This document shows, piece after piece, positions 23,487 to 34,345 of a stretch of DNA of 64,000 nucleotides. Source of the DNA: Whalleya microplaca. Lineage: Eukaryota; Ascomycota; Sordariomycetes; Xylariales; Xylariaceae. Positions within the stretch are counted from its first letter, which is position 1. Every line of letters begins with the position of its first letter. The stretch is taken from the NCBI GenBank assembly GCA_022497155.1, contig MU385717.1:620001-684000 (forward strand), written 5' to 3'. The notes below the pieces were generated by a model that searched no databases, was not told the DNA's origin, and saw only the letters and a program-made list of their open reading frames with translations. A program made the translations under genes and the position numbers.

Positions 23487-24812
23487 TTACTTAACATCTT
23501 CCCTCGCTGTACCGAAAGCGATGCTACTAGAAGATGAGTAGTGGCTGACACTTGACCGAGAACCCTGAGACGTTCCGCCGATCCGGGGATACGAGTGTCG
23601 TGCTTGCTTTCGCTGCTTTGCCCTCATCAGTACAATCTCTTCAGGATCAGATCCTGGGCCGGCCGGCTTAATGGCATTCGGAGGTAAGGCGCCGACCGGC
23701 AAGTGAAGCTTGGCATTTGCTCTGGGATCGTCGAGTGCAATACCAGCTCTTTTATAGGTATCTTTCTTGTAGTGTTTGAACGCTTGGTTAGATGGCTCCG
23801 ACACTGAGATCCAGTCTTTGAGTTGCGAGAGCCAGCCGGGTTTACCATCCTTCCCTTTCCGTTTCATCAAATCGGATGTTGAGTCGTTGTGTCTACTTAT
23901 ACTACCGCAATCTCCAAGAGCATCGTTCTCGGGCTCAGAGGGACCATAAGAGGCAGTTTCTCCGTGGACAGGGCCCATCTGAAGTGACTGTAATGCCGTC
24001 GACATCTGAGACACTGCTGCTGCTTCTTTGAAATCGGCAGAAAAATCCTTGGTACTCTCCTGGGGAAGCGGCAATTGTGGCTTTGAGGTTGAAGCTGCGT
24101 GCTTGAGCCTCGTATCAACGAGAGGAATCCCTGAACTTGACATAGGACGGTCAGGGCTGGTGAGTGGTAGCACAATAAACTGTGACGCGTCAAAAGAGGC
24201 TGCTACTTTGTGCTGGCCCAAGGACCTGCGCTTTAGTTTCTTAGGGACGACGTCGCCTAGTGAGTAACCCTTGAGTTGTTTTGATATCTCATCTCTTGAT
24301 CCTTTCTTCTCGACGCTCTTCTAGAGACGGGAGGAATTCTGGGCCTGAGATGAGGACAGTCCTAACAGAGCACTCCGACGTTGTTTCTTTCTGGCCTGGG
24401 GCTCATCCTGCTCCGGAAACTCTAGGTCGAGGAGTCGATCAGATGAAGTGGTACTGCTGAACCGTTCGTCTTGATTGATCAACCGACTATAGGGCCCTCG
24501 TTCAGACTTGAAGAAGAACGGGTCTTCGAGGCCCCTAGTCCTAGCTTGGCCGGCTCGCGATACACTCTCGGGGGAGAAGTTGCAAATCTCACTCAACTGG
24601 TCCCAAGGTGTTTGTTCAGCTCTGGATTCCGATGGATATGGCGGTGGTTGAGCCGAGCTAACGCTAGTGGGATAGGAGAAGTTTCGTAGAATAGGTGGTC
24701 TCAGGTGTCGAGGTGTCGCCGGTGCTTGTGGAGGTATGGTCTCGTCCCTGCTTGGTGATCCAAGAACGACTACTGATTTTGGCTTTTTGAAGCGCCCGAC
24801 GAACCCTACCAT
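23487..24812 (-). pseudogene. Conserved Ser-rich fungal protein gene interrupted by an in-frame TAG
   Basis: One reading frame runs from ATG at 24812 to a TAA at 23487 (442 codons) but carries a TAG at 24323..24321. The first part (163 residues, MVGFVGRFKKPKSVVVLG...) and the second part are in the same frame. The second reads as coding right up to the stop, with KSVEKKGSRDEISKQL and VVPKKLKRR. The C-terminal portion contains a conserved-looking segment (WLSQLKDWISVSEPSNQ, YKKDTYKRAGIALDDP, NAKLHLPVGALPP) and a Ser-rich end (SRSSVSHYSSSSSIA). I know of no function. The frame may be a real nonsense mutation, a sequencing error, stop readthrough, or an intron. A 72-nt candidate intron (24328..24257) removes the TAG and keeps frame, but its donor GTCTCT is poor. 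It is called pseudogene for the visible break only; the gene may be alive. Confidence 0.5.
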
Positions 24813-26826
24813 TGTACGTAGAAATACAAACGAAAGTTACGTGCTCTGACCGGAGAGTGTCAGTATTTAACTCTCCACCTCTCGTGTTCAAGGGGGACTC
24901 GTTTGTACGTAAAAGGCCAGAATTCGACGCTAATGGATCGGAGAAAGAAATTTCATTCGCAAGCTTTTGGATACTAAGTGAAGGAAGAAGCAGATGTCAG
25001 CTTCCACAGTGGAGGATTATTGGGTCTAGACGACCAGAATATGACCAGGTTCCGGCACAACCGGCGATAAGAGGCTTACTGCACGTCTAGTCCTCGTTAA
25101 TAAAATCGTTAGACCGGTTTGGCGTTTGGTGTAACTATAGCTAAGACAAGCGTGGCAAGTTAAGTGATACTGCCGGGCCAAATAAGGGAAGAATGAGACA
25201 ACAACACAGATGAAGAATAAGGTGATCTCGTCCGAGCAATGATGTTCCAGTTGTTCGGGATAAGGTGCAATAGGGGTAGAGGCTAAGTAGTCTCTCGACA
25301 GAAGGTTTCGATCCCAATGTTAAGAGCCAGCTTCAAGCCCTAGTCTCCACGCTGCCTGTGTTCTTGTAGTTTCAGAAAACCAAGTAAGCAGAGACGTCAA
25401 TAACAGTAGGTTTAAGACAAGATGGAGCAATGCCTAAGGTAGGTAGGATAGACTACATAAGACTTATTAGAAGAGGACGGTGCTAACAACGTATAGCTCG
25501 CTCGTACTTGCTATTTGCGAATCTGCTAAATTTGTTGCAGGTGGGTTTCTTCCATTCGTAGGTATGTTTTCCATGTACGAGGAGGTAACTACCTAAATCT
25601 GAGACATCAGAAGAAGCAACTCCAAGCGAGTCAACCTAACTGCTCAGCTGAGAAGTTACTTGCCTAGTGAAGGGAACTAAATCAGCACAACACAGAGGTT
25701 ATTTCAAATAATTGGATACAGTCCGACGAGAAAAAACAAGATTTGTACACATTCAGCCCGGCTTAATGTGGCTTTTACGAGGCCTGTGATGGGCGATCAG
25801 GTAGCCATACGCTACCTAAGTAGCCCAAGGGAGACCGTTGCCACGTGTCAAAGCAACACTAAACAAAAGGCTGAGCTACAGTTTATCTGTTTGATACACA
25901 CTCACGTGAAGGTAGTCTGGGTTACTACACCGTCAACCACATTTAGGAATGGTGGCGTGTTTCTCGGGAATTAAATGTTGAGCTGATGACGGTAACATGG
26001 ACTGCCACTGAGCCTTAGCTGCCTTACCGGTGATAGCTCTATAATAGCCCTATAGACTCTCTGAAGTAGCACTTTCAATTTCATATTCTCGACAGTAGCA
26101 GTAACTACTGGTTTTGCAAATGAAACAGTGAATAGAGAATTCAAACTCTATTCATCAGTAGGTTCAGTTTCTCTTACAACTGCGTTATTGCTGTTTCTTG
26201 TTGGTTTCGACTGTATCTCTTCAGTACATGTAGAGTACTGTTGGAAAAGGCTACCTAGCCTAGCTGAGTAACAATTCATTCGAGACACAGATTTCCTACA
26301 ACATTTAAAGTGATGACTTATGAAGCATACACCTACACAGTAACTATTATAGTTGCTTTTCCATGTGACTCCTGTTTGGTATGAATAGAGATCTGACTAA
26401 TAGCGGGATCTACAGTGATCGCCTCTGCGTAAGTGCCTAGCGCGCACAGACAATGCATGCAAGAGCTAGTGCCGGACGTTAGCTGCCCCTTACCTTATCA
26501 GTTATAGGCTACAGCGGCCCCCGCCAAATCGATAACTCCACATGTCATCATCTCTCATCCCCAACTCGACAACCCGTGCGGCTACTTCTCGCAACCTCCT
26601 CCATTCCAACATCACCGACGAGCATCGACGGAAACCGCTTATTCGCCAGGGCCGGGCCCGTATCCACGCTGCATCTGCGTGCCCTCCAAGCGACGAGAAC
26701 CCCTGACCGAGCTGGTCTAGCCTCTTGCTATCTCCGATACAGTCGAAATCAGTTCCCCCGGTCTCGAGTCAGCAGCCTCGAACCGACAGGTCACATCCCC
26801 GCGACCTCGCCCGCCCCCACACCATC
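24813..26826. promoter_or_regulatory. 2-kb divergent upstream region
   Basis: It lies between two divergent starts (the TAG-broken gene and the low-complexity gene at 26827). No coding frame of convincing composition is present. Many direct and inverted short words occur (TAGCTA, AGTAGC, CAGTAAC around 26090-26350) but I could not resolve an ordered element. The 200 bp before 26827 are pyrimidine-rich, like a fungal 5' leader. Confidence 0.45.
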
Positions 26827-28035
26827 ATGTCGGGTCTCACCTTGAACACCTCGGCGGCGGCGGCGGCAGCAGCAGTTGCAAGACCAGGGCCGTCTCAGAA
26901 CAGCACCAAGCAGCTGTCCAACCCACCCGCCTCCGCGTCCACATCCGCACAACCACCACCACAACCACCCTCACACTCACAACCCGCGCCCCAAACCAAC
27001 AACACATCGCGCTCCTCCTCCTCCTCCTCCCCCGTCCGGCCCCCCTACAGCCCGATCACACCCCCCCTAGCGCCGACCTCGCTCCCCCAAACAACCACAA
27101 CAACAAGGACATACACGCACAGCACGCACACGCCCGCGACGGCGGCCCCGGCCCCGCCGCCGGAGCCCGTCGACTTCGCGAGCAACCCGGACGTGCTGGC
27201 GCTGAAGAGCGCGATCTCGATCCTGCAGATCCAGCGGCGGCGCGCGCAGGCCGACATGGCGGCGCTGGACCGCGCCAAGGACGCCGCGCTCGCCGACCCG
27301 GCCGCCTTCGTCGCCGACCTCACCTCGGGGCGCGTGGCCGTCGAGGGGGATCCGTTGTTTGTTGCGGGCGTGCGGGAGGGGGGTGGGGATGGGGATAGCA
27401 GTGAGAGTGATAGTGATAGTGATGGCAGTAGTAATAATAGTAGTAGTAGTAGTGAAAGTGGTGGGGAAGAGGATGCGGATGGGGATGTGGATGAGGATGT
27501 GGCCATGCGGGACGCGGGGACTCCTCAGGGCGGTGGTAGTGGTAGTGCTAGTGCCAGTGCTTCGCAGGCGAACAGCTCCATGCCCGGCGTCGTTTCCGGC
27601 GGAAGCTCGGCCGTGCCGACTCCAACAATTCCAACGACGAGAACAGAAAACCCCCAAGCATCAGCCCCCCGGCCCAAGAGAATAAAACCCGACCCATCAC
27701 CCGTAAGAGACAACAGCGGGCGTCCCCAGGCGAAACCGAAACCATGGATGACGCTCCCGCGCCCACAGAGCGTAGTCCGCTGCCCGCCGATCAACTGGTC
27801 GCAGTACGCGGTGGTCGGCGAGTCGCTGGACCGCATCCACGCGGAGCAGCTTTCGCGGCCCGCGCAGGGCACGCCGGCCGTCGCGACCGCGGACGGCCGC
27901 TTCGAGTTCAAGGGGGGCGATGGTGGTGGTGGTGGGGTGGGCAAGCAGGAGAGGCTCGTCGGTATCGCGGCGCCGTATACCCCCGGCAAGGATCGGATAG
28001 AGAAGAAGCCTAAGAAGGGCCCGCCGAAACGATGA
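26827..28035 (+). CDS. Low-complexity, fungus-specific protein of unknown function
   Basis: Single exon, 402 residues, from ATG in context ACCATCATGTCG. The protein is a chain of low-complexity blocks: an Ala run, Pro/Gln/Ser/Thr-rich segments, an acidic Ser/Asp stretch (about 190-235) and a Gly run. Three short regions look conserved: a helical segment around 115-160 (NPDVLALKSAISILQIQRRR), a basic Pro-rich segment with PRPKRIKPDPSP, and a Trp/Tyr motif near 325-345 (PPINWSQYAVVGESLDRIH). The tail ends in PYTPGKDRIEKKPKKG. The layout suggests a nuclear scaffold or transcription-complex subunit, by inference only. The gene is very GC-rich in the middle (27130-27360), and the opposite strand carries long spurious frames as a result. 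Confidence 0.7.
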   Translation: MSGLTLNTSAAAAAAAVARPGPSQNSTKQLSNPPASASTSAQPPPQPPSHSQPAPQTNNTSRSSSSSSPVRPPYSPITPPLAPTSLPQTTTTTRTYTHSTHTPATAAPAPPPEPVDFASNPDVLALKSAISILQIQRRRAQADMAALDRAKDAALADPAAFVADLTSGRVAVEGDPLFVAGVREGGGDGDSSESDSDSDGSSNNSSSSSESGGEEDADGDVDEDVAMRDAGTPQGGGSGSASASASQANSSMPGVVSGGSSAVPTPTIPTTRTENPQASAPRPKRIKPDPSPVRDNSGRPQAKPKPWMTLPRPQSVVRCPPINWSQYAVVGESLDRIHAEQLSRPAQGTPAVATADGRFEFKGGDGGGGGVGKQERLVGIAAPYTPGKDRIEKKPKKGPPKR

Positions 28036-28898
28036 CCGTGAGAAAGAAGGGAGAGGCTTAATGGGTAGATGAGTGGATGGGTGAGTTTAGTTTGGTAGAA
28101 CTGCAATTCGATTATGAAGTTACGGGCGATGATGATAAAACGATGAGTAGAAGTTTTATATTGATGGAAGCGTTCATGTAAAAGTACCTGAGGCAGATCG
28201 CGCAAATGTGTACTAGTAGCCACAACCTTCGGGGAAATTTGAATATCGTATACCTGGGCTCATCAGACACGCTGTTAGCGTAGGAAGGTTTACCATGATA
28301 TGGATATTAGAAATAGACGTTCAGTCGATGGTCATAAGGCAGTATTTAACCCAGATACCATGCCAAAACAATTCATAAAAACGCATGCAATGCCAGTCTC
28401 AGCTCTGCGAAACGAATATGTCTGGAATTAATACTTCGCTACAACACCATAAATAGGGGGTGTGATTTCCTAATCAACACAAAATAATTTCACACGAATC
28501 AGCCCTCCACTACTACATAGTCCAGGCCTGTCTGGAGTTTGCTCATCGTGTTTATTGTGAAAAACCCATGGATGGAAAAAAAAAGCAAAGAGGTATCAAG
28601 CCCTAAAGTCTAGAAACCATTGATCCTGATGGCCCATCTCCATTTTCTGCCTTAGAGAGAAGAGAAGCCCACCGTTACGACCGACCGCATGCACAATACA
28701 TAGGTACACCAAGAGGGCTCGGGAATTAAATAAAAGGATCCGAAAACTGCTATTGAACAGTGCAATGTGACCCACCTCCTTAATGCGTATTATCGTCATC
28801 CTAACGCCCGCGAACCCTACGAAACGACCAGCTCGAAAGCACACTGTAAAAACCACTGGGTAGTCGTTTAAATCGTAACTCGTGAGTACGCTAGCCAC
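28036..28898. other. Convergent 3' intergenic region
   Basis: An 0.86-kb spacer between two convergent genes. An A-rich string lies at 28577..28586. No gene or RNA was recognised. Confidence 0.55.
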
Positions 28899-30736
28899 CT
28901 AGAAGTCTTCCATGCTCCGCTGTACTGATCTGCGTAGCTGTCTGTTGTATTGTTTTCTCTGGTCGGCACTACCCCAGTACAGCTTGTGCGCTTCGGGATG
29001 GACTAGAGTCCTGGGATCATAAGGAGGAGATTCCTCCTCCAGAGCAGCGATCACGGCGTCGATATGCAACTTGACGTCTTCCCGTCTGCTAGGATTGGGA
29101 AAGTAACATGGCGTGCCATCTGCAGCGATCCGATGGTGGTACACAGGTGTCAAGAATTTGACTCTAGGTTGTTCCTCCGGGAAACGGGGGCTGAAGTTGA
29201 GCTTGATCCGGAACATACCTCCATCAAAATTGGTCATGGGGCGACCGAAGTAGGTAAGGTGCCAGACAAAGGGGTTCCCATCCACCAGCTCAATGTTATG
29301 TGGGATGTCATTACGCTTGAAAGACTCCTTGATTTGGTCGAACTGCCGGGAGAGATTTACGGCCACGGTCGTATCTCTGGTTTTCGGAGCTAGACCCTCC
29401 AAAGCCCATTTCTCCGGCTCAGCGTCTAAAGCGGCTTTGATTTGGCGCATTCTTCTCTCGAGTTCGGTGTAGTTAAACTTGCCATCCATGGTGTTGCTAG
29501 CACCCTCGAAGGGCATGCGCTGGAAAGACTGGCCATCCTTGACCTCTTCCTTTGCTTTCTTGATGGTATCTAGATATGAGTCGTAGTACCAGAGGAATCG
29601 ACGCTTATATAGGTCCTTAAAGGGTTCCCAAGGAACACTCAAATCATCATAATCAAGATCGTCATCATCCATCTCGAGATCATACCCCACTCGCTCTTGA
29701 GTCGACAGTGGCGGCGTAGCGCTGGTCACAGAAAGCCCTAGATAGTCCTCCATTTTCTGGATGACCGAAATGCGTAACGTCTCGTGTCGAATCTGTAGTA
29801 AGCCTCTTTAGCAAGTTTCGTTCGATATAGAGTAAGGATCGGCGTAGGTCACCTTCGCGACATAATCTTGTTGATTTTGCTTGTCTGACTCTTCGTTCGC
29901 ATCTTCGAAACCGGGTTCGTTTTCGTATGGGTTCGACGACATGAGACTTTGGATTGATAGGAGTATGGATTCTAAGCCCTGAGCGGCGGACCACTCTTCC
30001 CCTCGTTCTCCTCTCCATGTTCTAGCGCTAGGTTAGAATCGAAGATCGCAAAGACTGCGGAGAGATGGTCGTATACCCGAGAATAGACCTGAGCGTTGGG
30101 TTAGCCAAGCGCATAGAGTGGTATGGGTTATCTCTGTGCTGCTTACAAACAAACTTTCCCCGAAGCATATATGTTTGGATTAAAGCGACAACGTCCGCCG
30201 TTGGTTGTCATTCCGGTGACGGAGGGAGACTTTCGCGGATAGTCTTTCGAGTAATGATGCAAGTCAGCAAAGCCAACGAGTCCGGGAGCGGGAGCGGGAG
30301 CAGGAGCAGGAGCTAACCCTTGTTGAATTTCACTGCAAACTAGGGACAATTAGTATGTATGATGATAGATGATGTGACTGTCGGAGCAGAAACCAACCTC
30401 GAAGAATCCAAACTCATAGGGTGTACCGTGAGGGCCGATGATAAGAGTCTTGACATTACGAACGTCTCGATCGCGAAAGGCAACGGCGAGTGCTAGAAGG
30501 TAGAGGTGGAAATGTCAATACTAAGCCAACGACTGTACAGAATAGGTATGGGTTCACATACAGAGGTCGGAACTCTTTTGGAGTTCACCAATCTCCTGTG
30601 GAAGACGAGAGAGTTGTTAGCCTTGCTGACCCTTCTACCTAGACGTTCTAACCAGATGTTCCAACTAGACCTGGGCTGTAGGAATCAAAGTGTCTGTCTG
30701 TACCTTGGTGATCCGTATGATGGATTGGTCCCCCAT
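28899..30736 (-). CDS. UBE2Z-class ubiquitin-conjugating enzyme with a second, C-terminal UBC-like domain
   Basis: Eight exons: 30736..30704, 30595..30562, 30492..30398, 30339..30318, 30243..30147, 30088..30077 (12 nt), 30021..29853 and 29792..28899; 451 residues. Domain 1 (about 1-165) is a complete E2 core: GPHGTPYEFGFFEFAVKF, then FNPN at 82-85 (NPN in place of HPN, as in UBE2Z), catalytic Cys93 in GKVCLSILGTW, then NPYENEPGFE and IRHETLRISVI. Residues about 205-275 (FLWYYDSY ... GKFNYTELERRMRQIK) match the C-terminal region of human UBE2Z, so residues 1-275 equal the whole animal protein. Domain 2 (about 300-451) is another UBC-like fold: FGRPMTNFDGGMFRIKLNF, FPEEQPRVKFLTP, and HHR (373-375) in place of HPN, with Cys383 in DGTPCYF. 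Its activity is uncertain because the HPN Asn is Arg. Confidence 0.88.
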
Positions 30737-31943
30737 CTTGTGTTGGCGAATCAAGGGTCACCTGGAGTGTGTTGGGTTGGTTGATAAGAATTAGAATTAT
30801 CGCAGAAAAATGCCCTTTGACCGAAGCTGGAGATGGGAAAGAGGTGAAAATTGCTAGTTAGGCTGCCAGGACGGAGAAGGAACGGAGGACACGTGCAGTA
30901 CAGACCTCACAGTTTCTGACGCGTCTGATGCAGGTGTGCAGGTGCAGTAGGGGGAGGTGGGGTTTGGAGTTGGAAGTGGGAAGTTGCTATATGTTCGCAG
31001 TCACTTTCAAGGTAGAAAAGGCGGGGTTCCTGATCTACGTAACTGACTGACCAAACTGACCAACAGTGACTCCAGTCTGGACTGTTGGAAGTTAGGCACC
31101 TATCGCCTATCTACATACAACACACACCCTTGTCGGGTACCTACTTCGGTATCATACCAGAACATTGAAGTTCGTACATATGTATGTAGAGTTTATATGA
31201 CCACTGACGTACCTTATAGATGTTTCTGCTATGATGGAGAATATGTATGTATGTATGTATGTATGTATATACTGGGATTCTACCATTATCCTTAGGTGTA
31301 TGGTATAATAAAGAAACGTATGATGGACTACATGTATAGCTAGGTATTGGTAGGTACCGTTGATAGTTCATATCGATAAGCTCAAAGGTTATCAAGTATT
31401 CCTAACATACTTTGGACATTGGTTGGATAAGATATTGTATTCTCTCTATATATATGAATTGATAAGATATATCATATACATATGTATATAACTGAAGCCA
31501 CCAACTCAAAGCTCGAGGAAGTGCCTAACCTAGGCTAGTATTCTCGATAATAAATACATATGTATAGATCCGCCGTGGGGGATGAAGACATGGAGTCCCC
31601 ACTTCAGCCAGAAGTATCGGTGCTTTCAGGGTCCGACATACTATGTATGTAGGTAGCTAGCGCACCCCCAGCTCACCTAGCAGCCTCGCTAGAGCCTAGG
31701 CAGCATTAGCTAGCTCATCTCCAGACTCCATCACTTCGTATGTACTGCGTATGTACACCGAATCCCTGAACTGCCAGGCGGTGGAGAACAACTGAAAAGG
31801 AGCAGCGTCTGCCTACATGCCTACCTCCTCTGCCTACAGACCTCTCCACGTACCTAGCGATTCAACATCATAAGCAATTGGACCTGAATTGAGTTTCGGG
31901 AGAGTTCCACACACACACCACCACCACCACCACCACCACCACC
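30737..31943. promoter_or_regulatory. Divergent promoter region E2 / ERG26
   Basis: A 1.2-kb spacer between divergent starts. A (GTAT)n run lies at 31243..31267. A CA-rich to CCA-rich tract (31909..31942) directly abuts the ERG26 ATG. A possible upstream ORF for ERG26 (31817..31873, 18 codons) is noted separately. Many TATATA/ACATAC words occur at 31430-31500. Confidence 0.5.
31243..31267. repeat. (GTAT)n microsatellite
   Basis: About six copies of a 4-bp unit in the E2/ERG26 divergent spacer. Confidence 0.9.
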
Positions 31944-33154
31944 ATGTCTGAAGCTATAACGCAGCCCCTGCTGGGCAAGGTGCTCGTCATCGGCGGGTGC
32001 GGCTTCCTAGGCCACCACGTGGTGAACCTGCTGCTGCGGGACTGGAAGGCCGAGGTCTCGGTCATCGACCTGAAGTGCCAGCGCAACCGGCGGCCGGCGG
32101 CGGACGGCGTCGAGTACGTGGAGGCCGACATCACGGACGCGGACGGCCTGGCGAAGGCGTTCGGGCGCCTCCAGCCCGACGTCGTCATCCACACGGCGTC
32201 GCCGCCCGCGCAGGGCCTGGGCGACGTCGCGAACGACATCTTCCGCAAGGTCAACGTCGACGGCACGCGCGCCGTCGTCGACGCCTGCAAGCTGAACGGG
32301 GTTAAGGTGCTTGTGTACACGAGCTCCGCTAGCATCATGAACGACAATAAGAGCAACCTGGTCAACGCCAACGAGGACTACCCCGTCATTACTGGCAAGC
32401 TGCAGACGGAGTACTACTCCGAGACCAAGGTATATATATATATACATATCTCTATTTCCTAGGTTTGGAAGATAGATCCATATCACCCTGATGCTAACAC
32501 ATACTGCCTACTCAGGCCCAAGCAGAGAAGCTCGTGCTCGAAGCGAACCGCGCCGAATCAACCACCCTCCTAACGACCTCGATCCGGCCCTCGGGCATCT
32601 TCGGCGAGGGCGACATGCAACTCGTGCACCACGCGGTGAACGTGTACCGGGAGGGCAAGGACCGGGTGCAAGTCGGCAACAACGAGAACCTATTCGACTT
32701 CACGTACGTGGAGAACGTAGCGCACGCGCACCTGCTGGCCGCGCGCGCGCTCCTCGTGACGCACGCCTCCGCCACCGAGCCCCTCGACTACGAGCGCGTC
32801 GACGGCGAGGCCTTCATCGTCACCAACGGCAGCCCCGTGTACTTCTGGGACCTGATGCGCGCGATCTGGCGCGAGGCCGGCTCGCCGCGCGGCACGGGCC
32901 ACGTCTGGGTCATGAGCCGCGAGCTCGGCATCTTCCTCGGCTTCCTCAGCGAGGTCGCCTTCGGCCTCCTGCGCAGGACCCCCACCTTCAACCGCCAGCG
33001 GATTGTGTTTAGCACCATGACGCGGTACTACGACATCAACAAGGCGAGGCGGCGGCTCGGCTACCAGCCCCTGGTGAGCCTGAGCGAGGGTGTCAAGAGG
33101 ACGGTCCGGTGGAACCTGGAGCAAGAGAAAAATGCGACGTCTGCGAAATCGTGA
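31944..33154 (+). CDS. ERG26: Sterol-4-alpha-carboxylate 3-dehydrogenase (decarboxylating)
   Basis: Ergosterol-pathway enzyme of the C-4 demethylation complex: it oxidises the 3-hydroxyl of 4-carboxysterols with NAD(P)+ and releases CO2 at the ER. Two exons, 31944..32429 and 32516..33154, with an 86-nt intron (donor GTATAT, GCTAAC branch, CAG acceptor); 374 residues. It has the 3-beta-HSD/SDR fold: nucleotide-binding GGCGFLG at 17-23, Asp42 (IDL) after strand 2, VYTSSAS, and the catalytic YSETK (Tyr158, Lys162) exactly at the exon junction. FDFTYVENVAHAH and a hydrophobic C-terminal segment (GIFLGFLSEVAFGLL) for ER association follow. Length is normal for the family. The ATG is preceded by a CCA repeat. 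Confidence 0.92.
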
Positions 33155-34345
33155 TGGTTTGGCTGATGCCTGGGTCGGCTTGTACATTACATATTTAATC
33201 CAATAGTCAAGATGAGAACATGTAATCATAATAGAGTTTCACTGCAATTCGCCGTTGTTATTATTTCATTCCCATATTCTCCTTGCTGGTATGCGAACTG
33301 GTCGCGGCAAGGCGCCAAAAAGGAAGATACTCAGCCTGTGAGAGTGGCAACTTCGAGATCAAAAACATTTTGAAAGTAGTTGGTTTATGGTTTGTAAGTT
33401 ACTAGAAATATGAATCAAACTTTCGTGGCTTGGTCATAACTTGATAGTTGGCCGAATCAACATATAACTTATGTGAAGTGTTCATTGTTGATGGCAGCTA
33501 ATTCTCAGGGAACAGCTACATTGCACACAAATCACTATTAATCATGATATAATTCAGTCACGAGATATTTCGATCAAGACAACAGAGCATGGGATTATCT
33601 CAGGTTTCTCAATTAAAGAGATCAGCTCTTCAGAGCTCTCCTCCATTTGGAGCATCGGTTCTATCTTGGTTGTTTGGTCTGACCGCAGTAAGTAACCAAC
33701 CAAGTTGTGATGCTGGCATCAATCAGCCACTCCAAGTTGCCTGTCTATCAGCAGACACTGCCATCACCAGAGAAACCTCGTCACCCAGATCTGTAGCTTA
33801 TCTGACTCGAGGGTAATTAGTCCTTCTGCGTCTGCACCCTGTCGTCTTCTTCCCACACACACACACACCCACTTGAGTCTCCTGCCTTTTTTTTTCACCA
33901 CCAGAAGTAATCTAATCCTTCTATCTCGAGGCAAGTTGAAGTCCGTACATAAATTCGAACATTGGGACAAGCCAAAAAGAAGGCAATGAACATATATCCA
34001 CACTACTCCAAGCTGCGCTGCCAAACCGTCGGGAGGGGGATATGGTACTCCCTGAAGTGAAGTGCTGCTAGAAGAGAAAAAGTATAAACCACGAAAGACT
34101 TTCTCGCCAGGGGGAATTCTCAGTCAAATCAAGAGTGAATCGCAAGCCGTAATGCCTCTTCTAGGAGAGGATGGAGATCGCAACGCCGGTCGAAAATGCT
34201 GTTTTGTCTCTCTACACCTGATTCATGCTATGTCATGAAGAAATTCAAGACCGCCAATAGTGATAGAATCTTGTTCTTATTCGAATGATCCGAAAGAAGC
34301 GAACAAGACCTGATATGGAGAAGTATATACCGGGAAACCAAGTGA
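33155..34345. other. Convergent 3' intergenic region (ERG26 / LRG1)
   Basis: A 1.2-kb spacer. A short (CA)n string and an A/T homopolymer lie near 33856..33900. Scattered small frames are not protein-like. Nothing else was seen. Confidence 0.55.

Noticed and set aside
27525..28223. 232-codon minus-strand frame
   Set aside because: It lies opposite the GC-rich, low-complexity gene at 26827..28035, and its length follows from that base composition. The peptide has no domain features.
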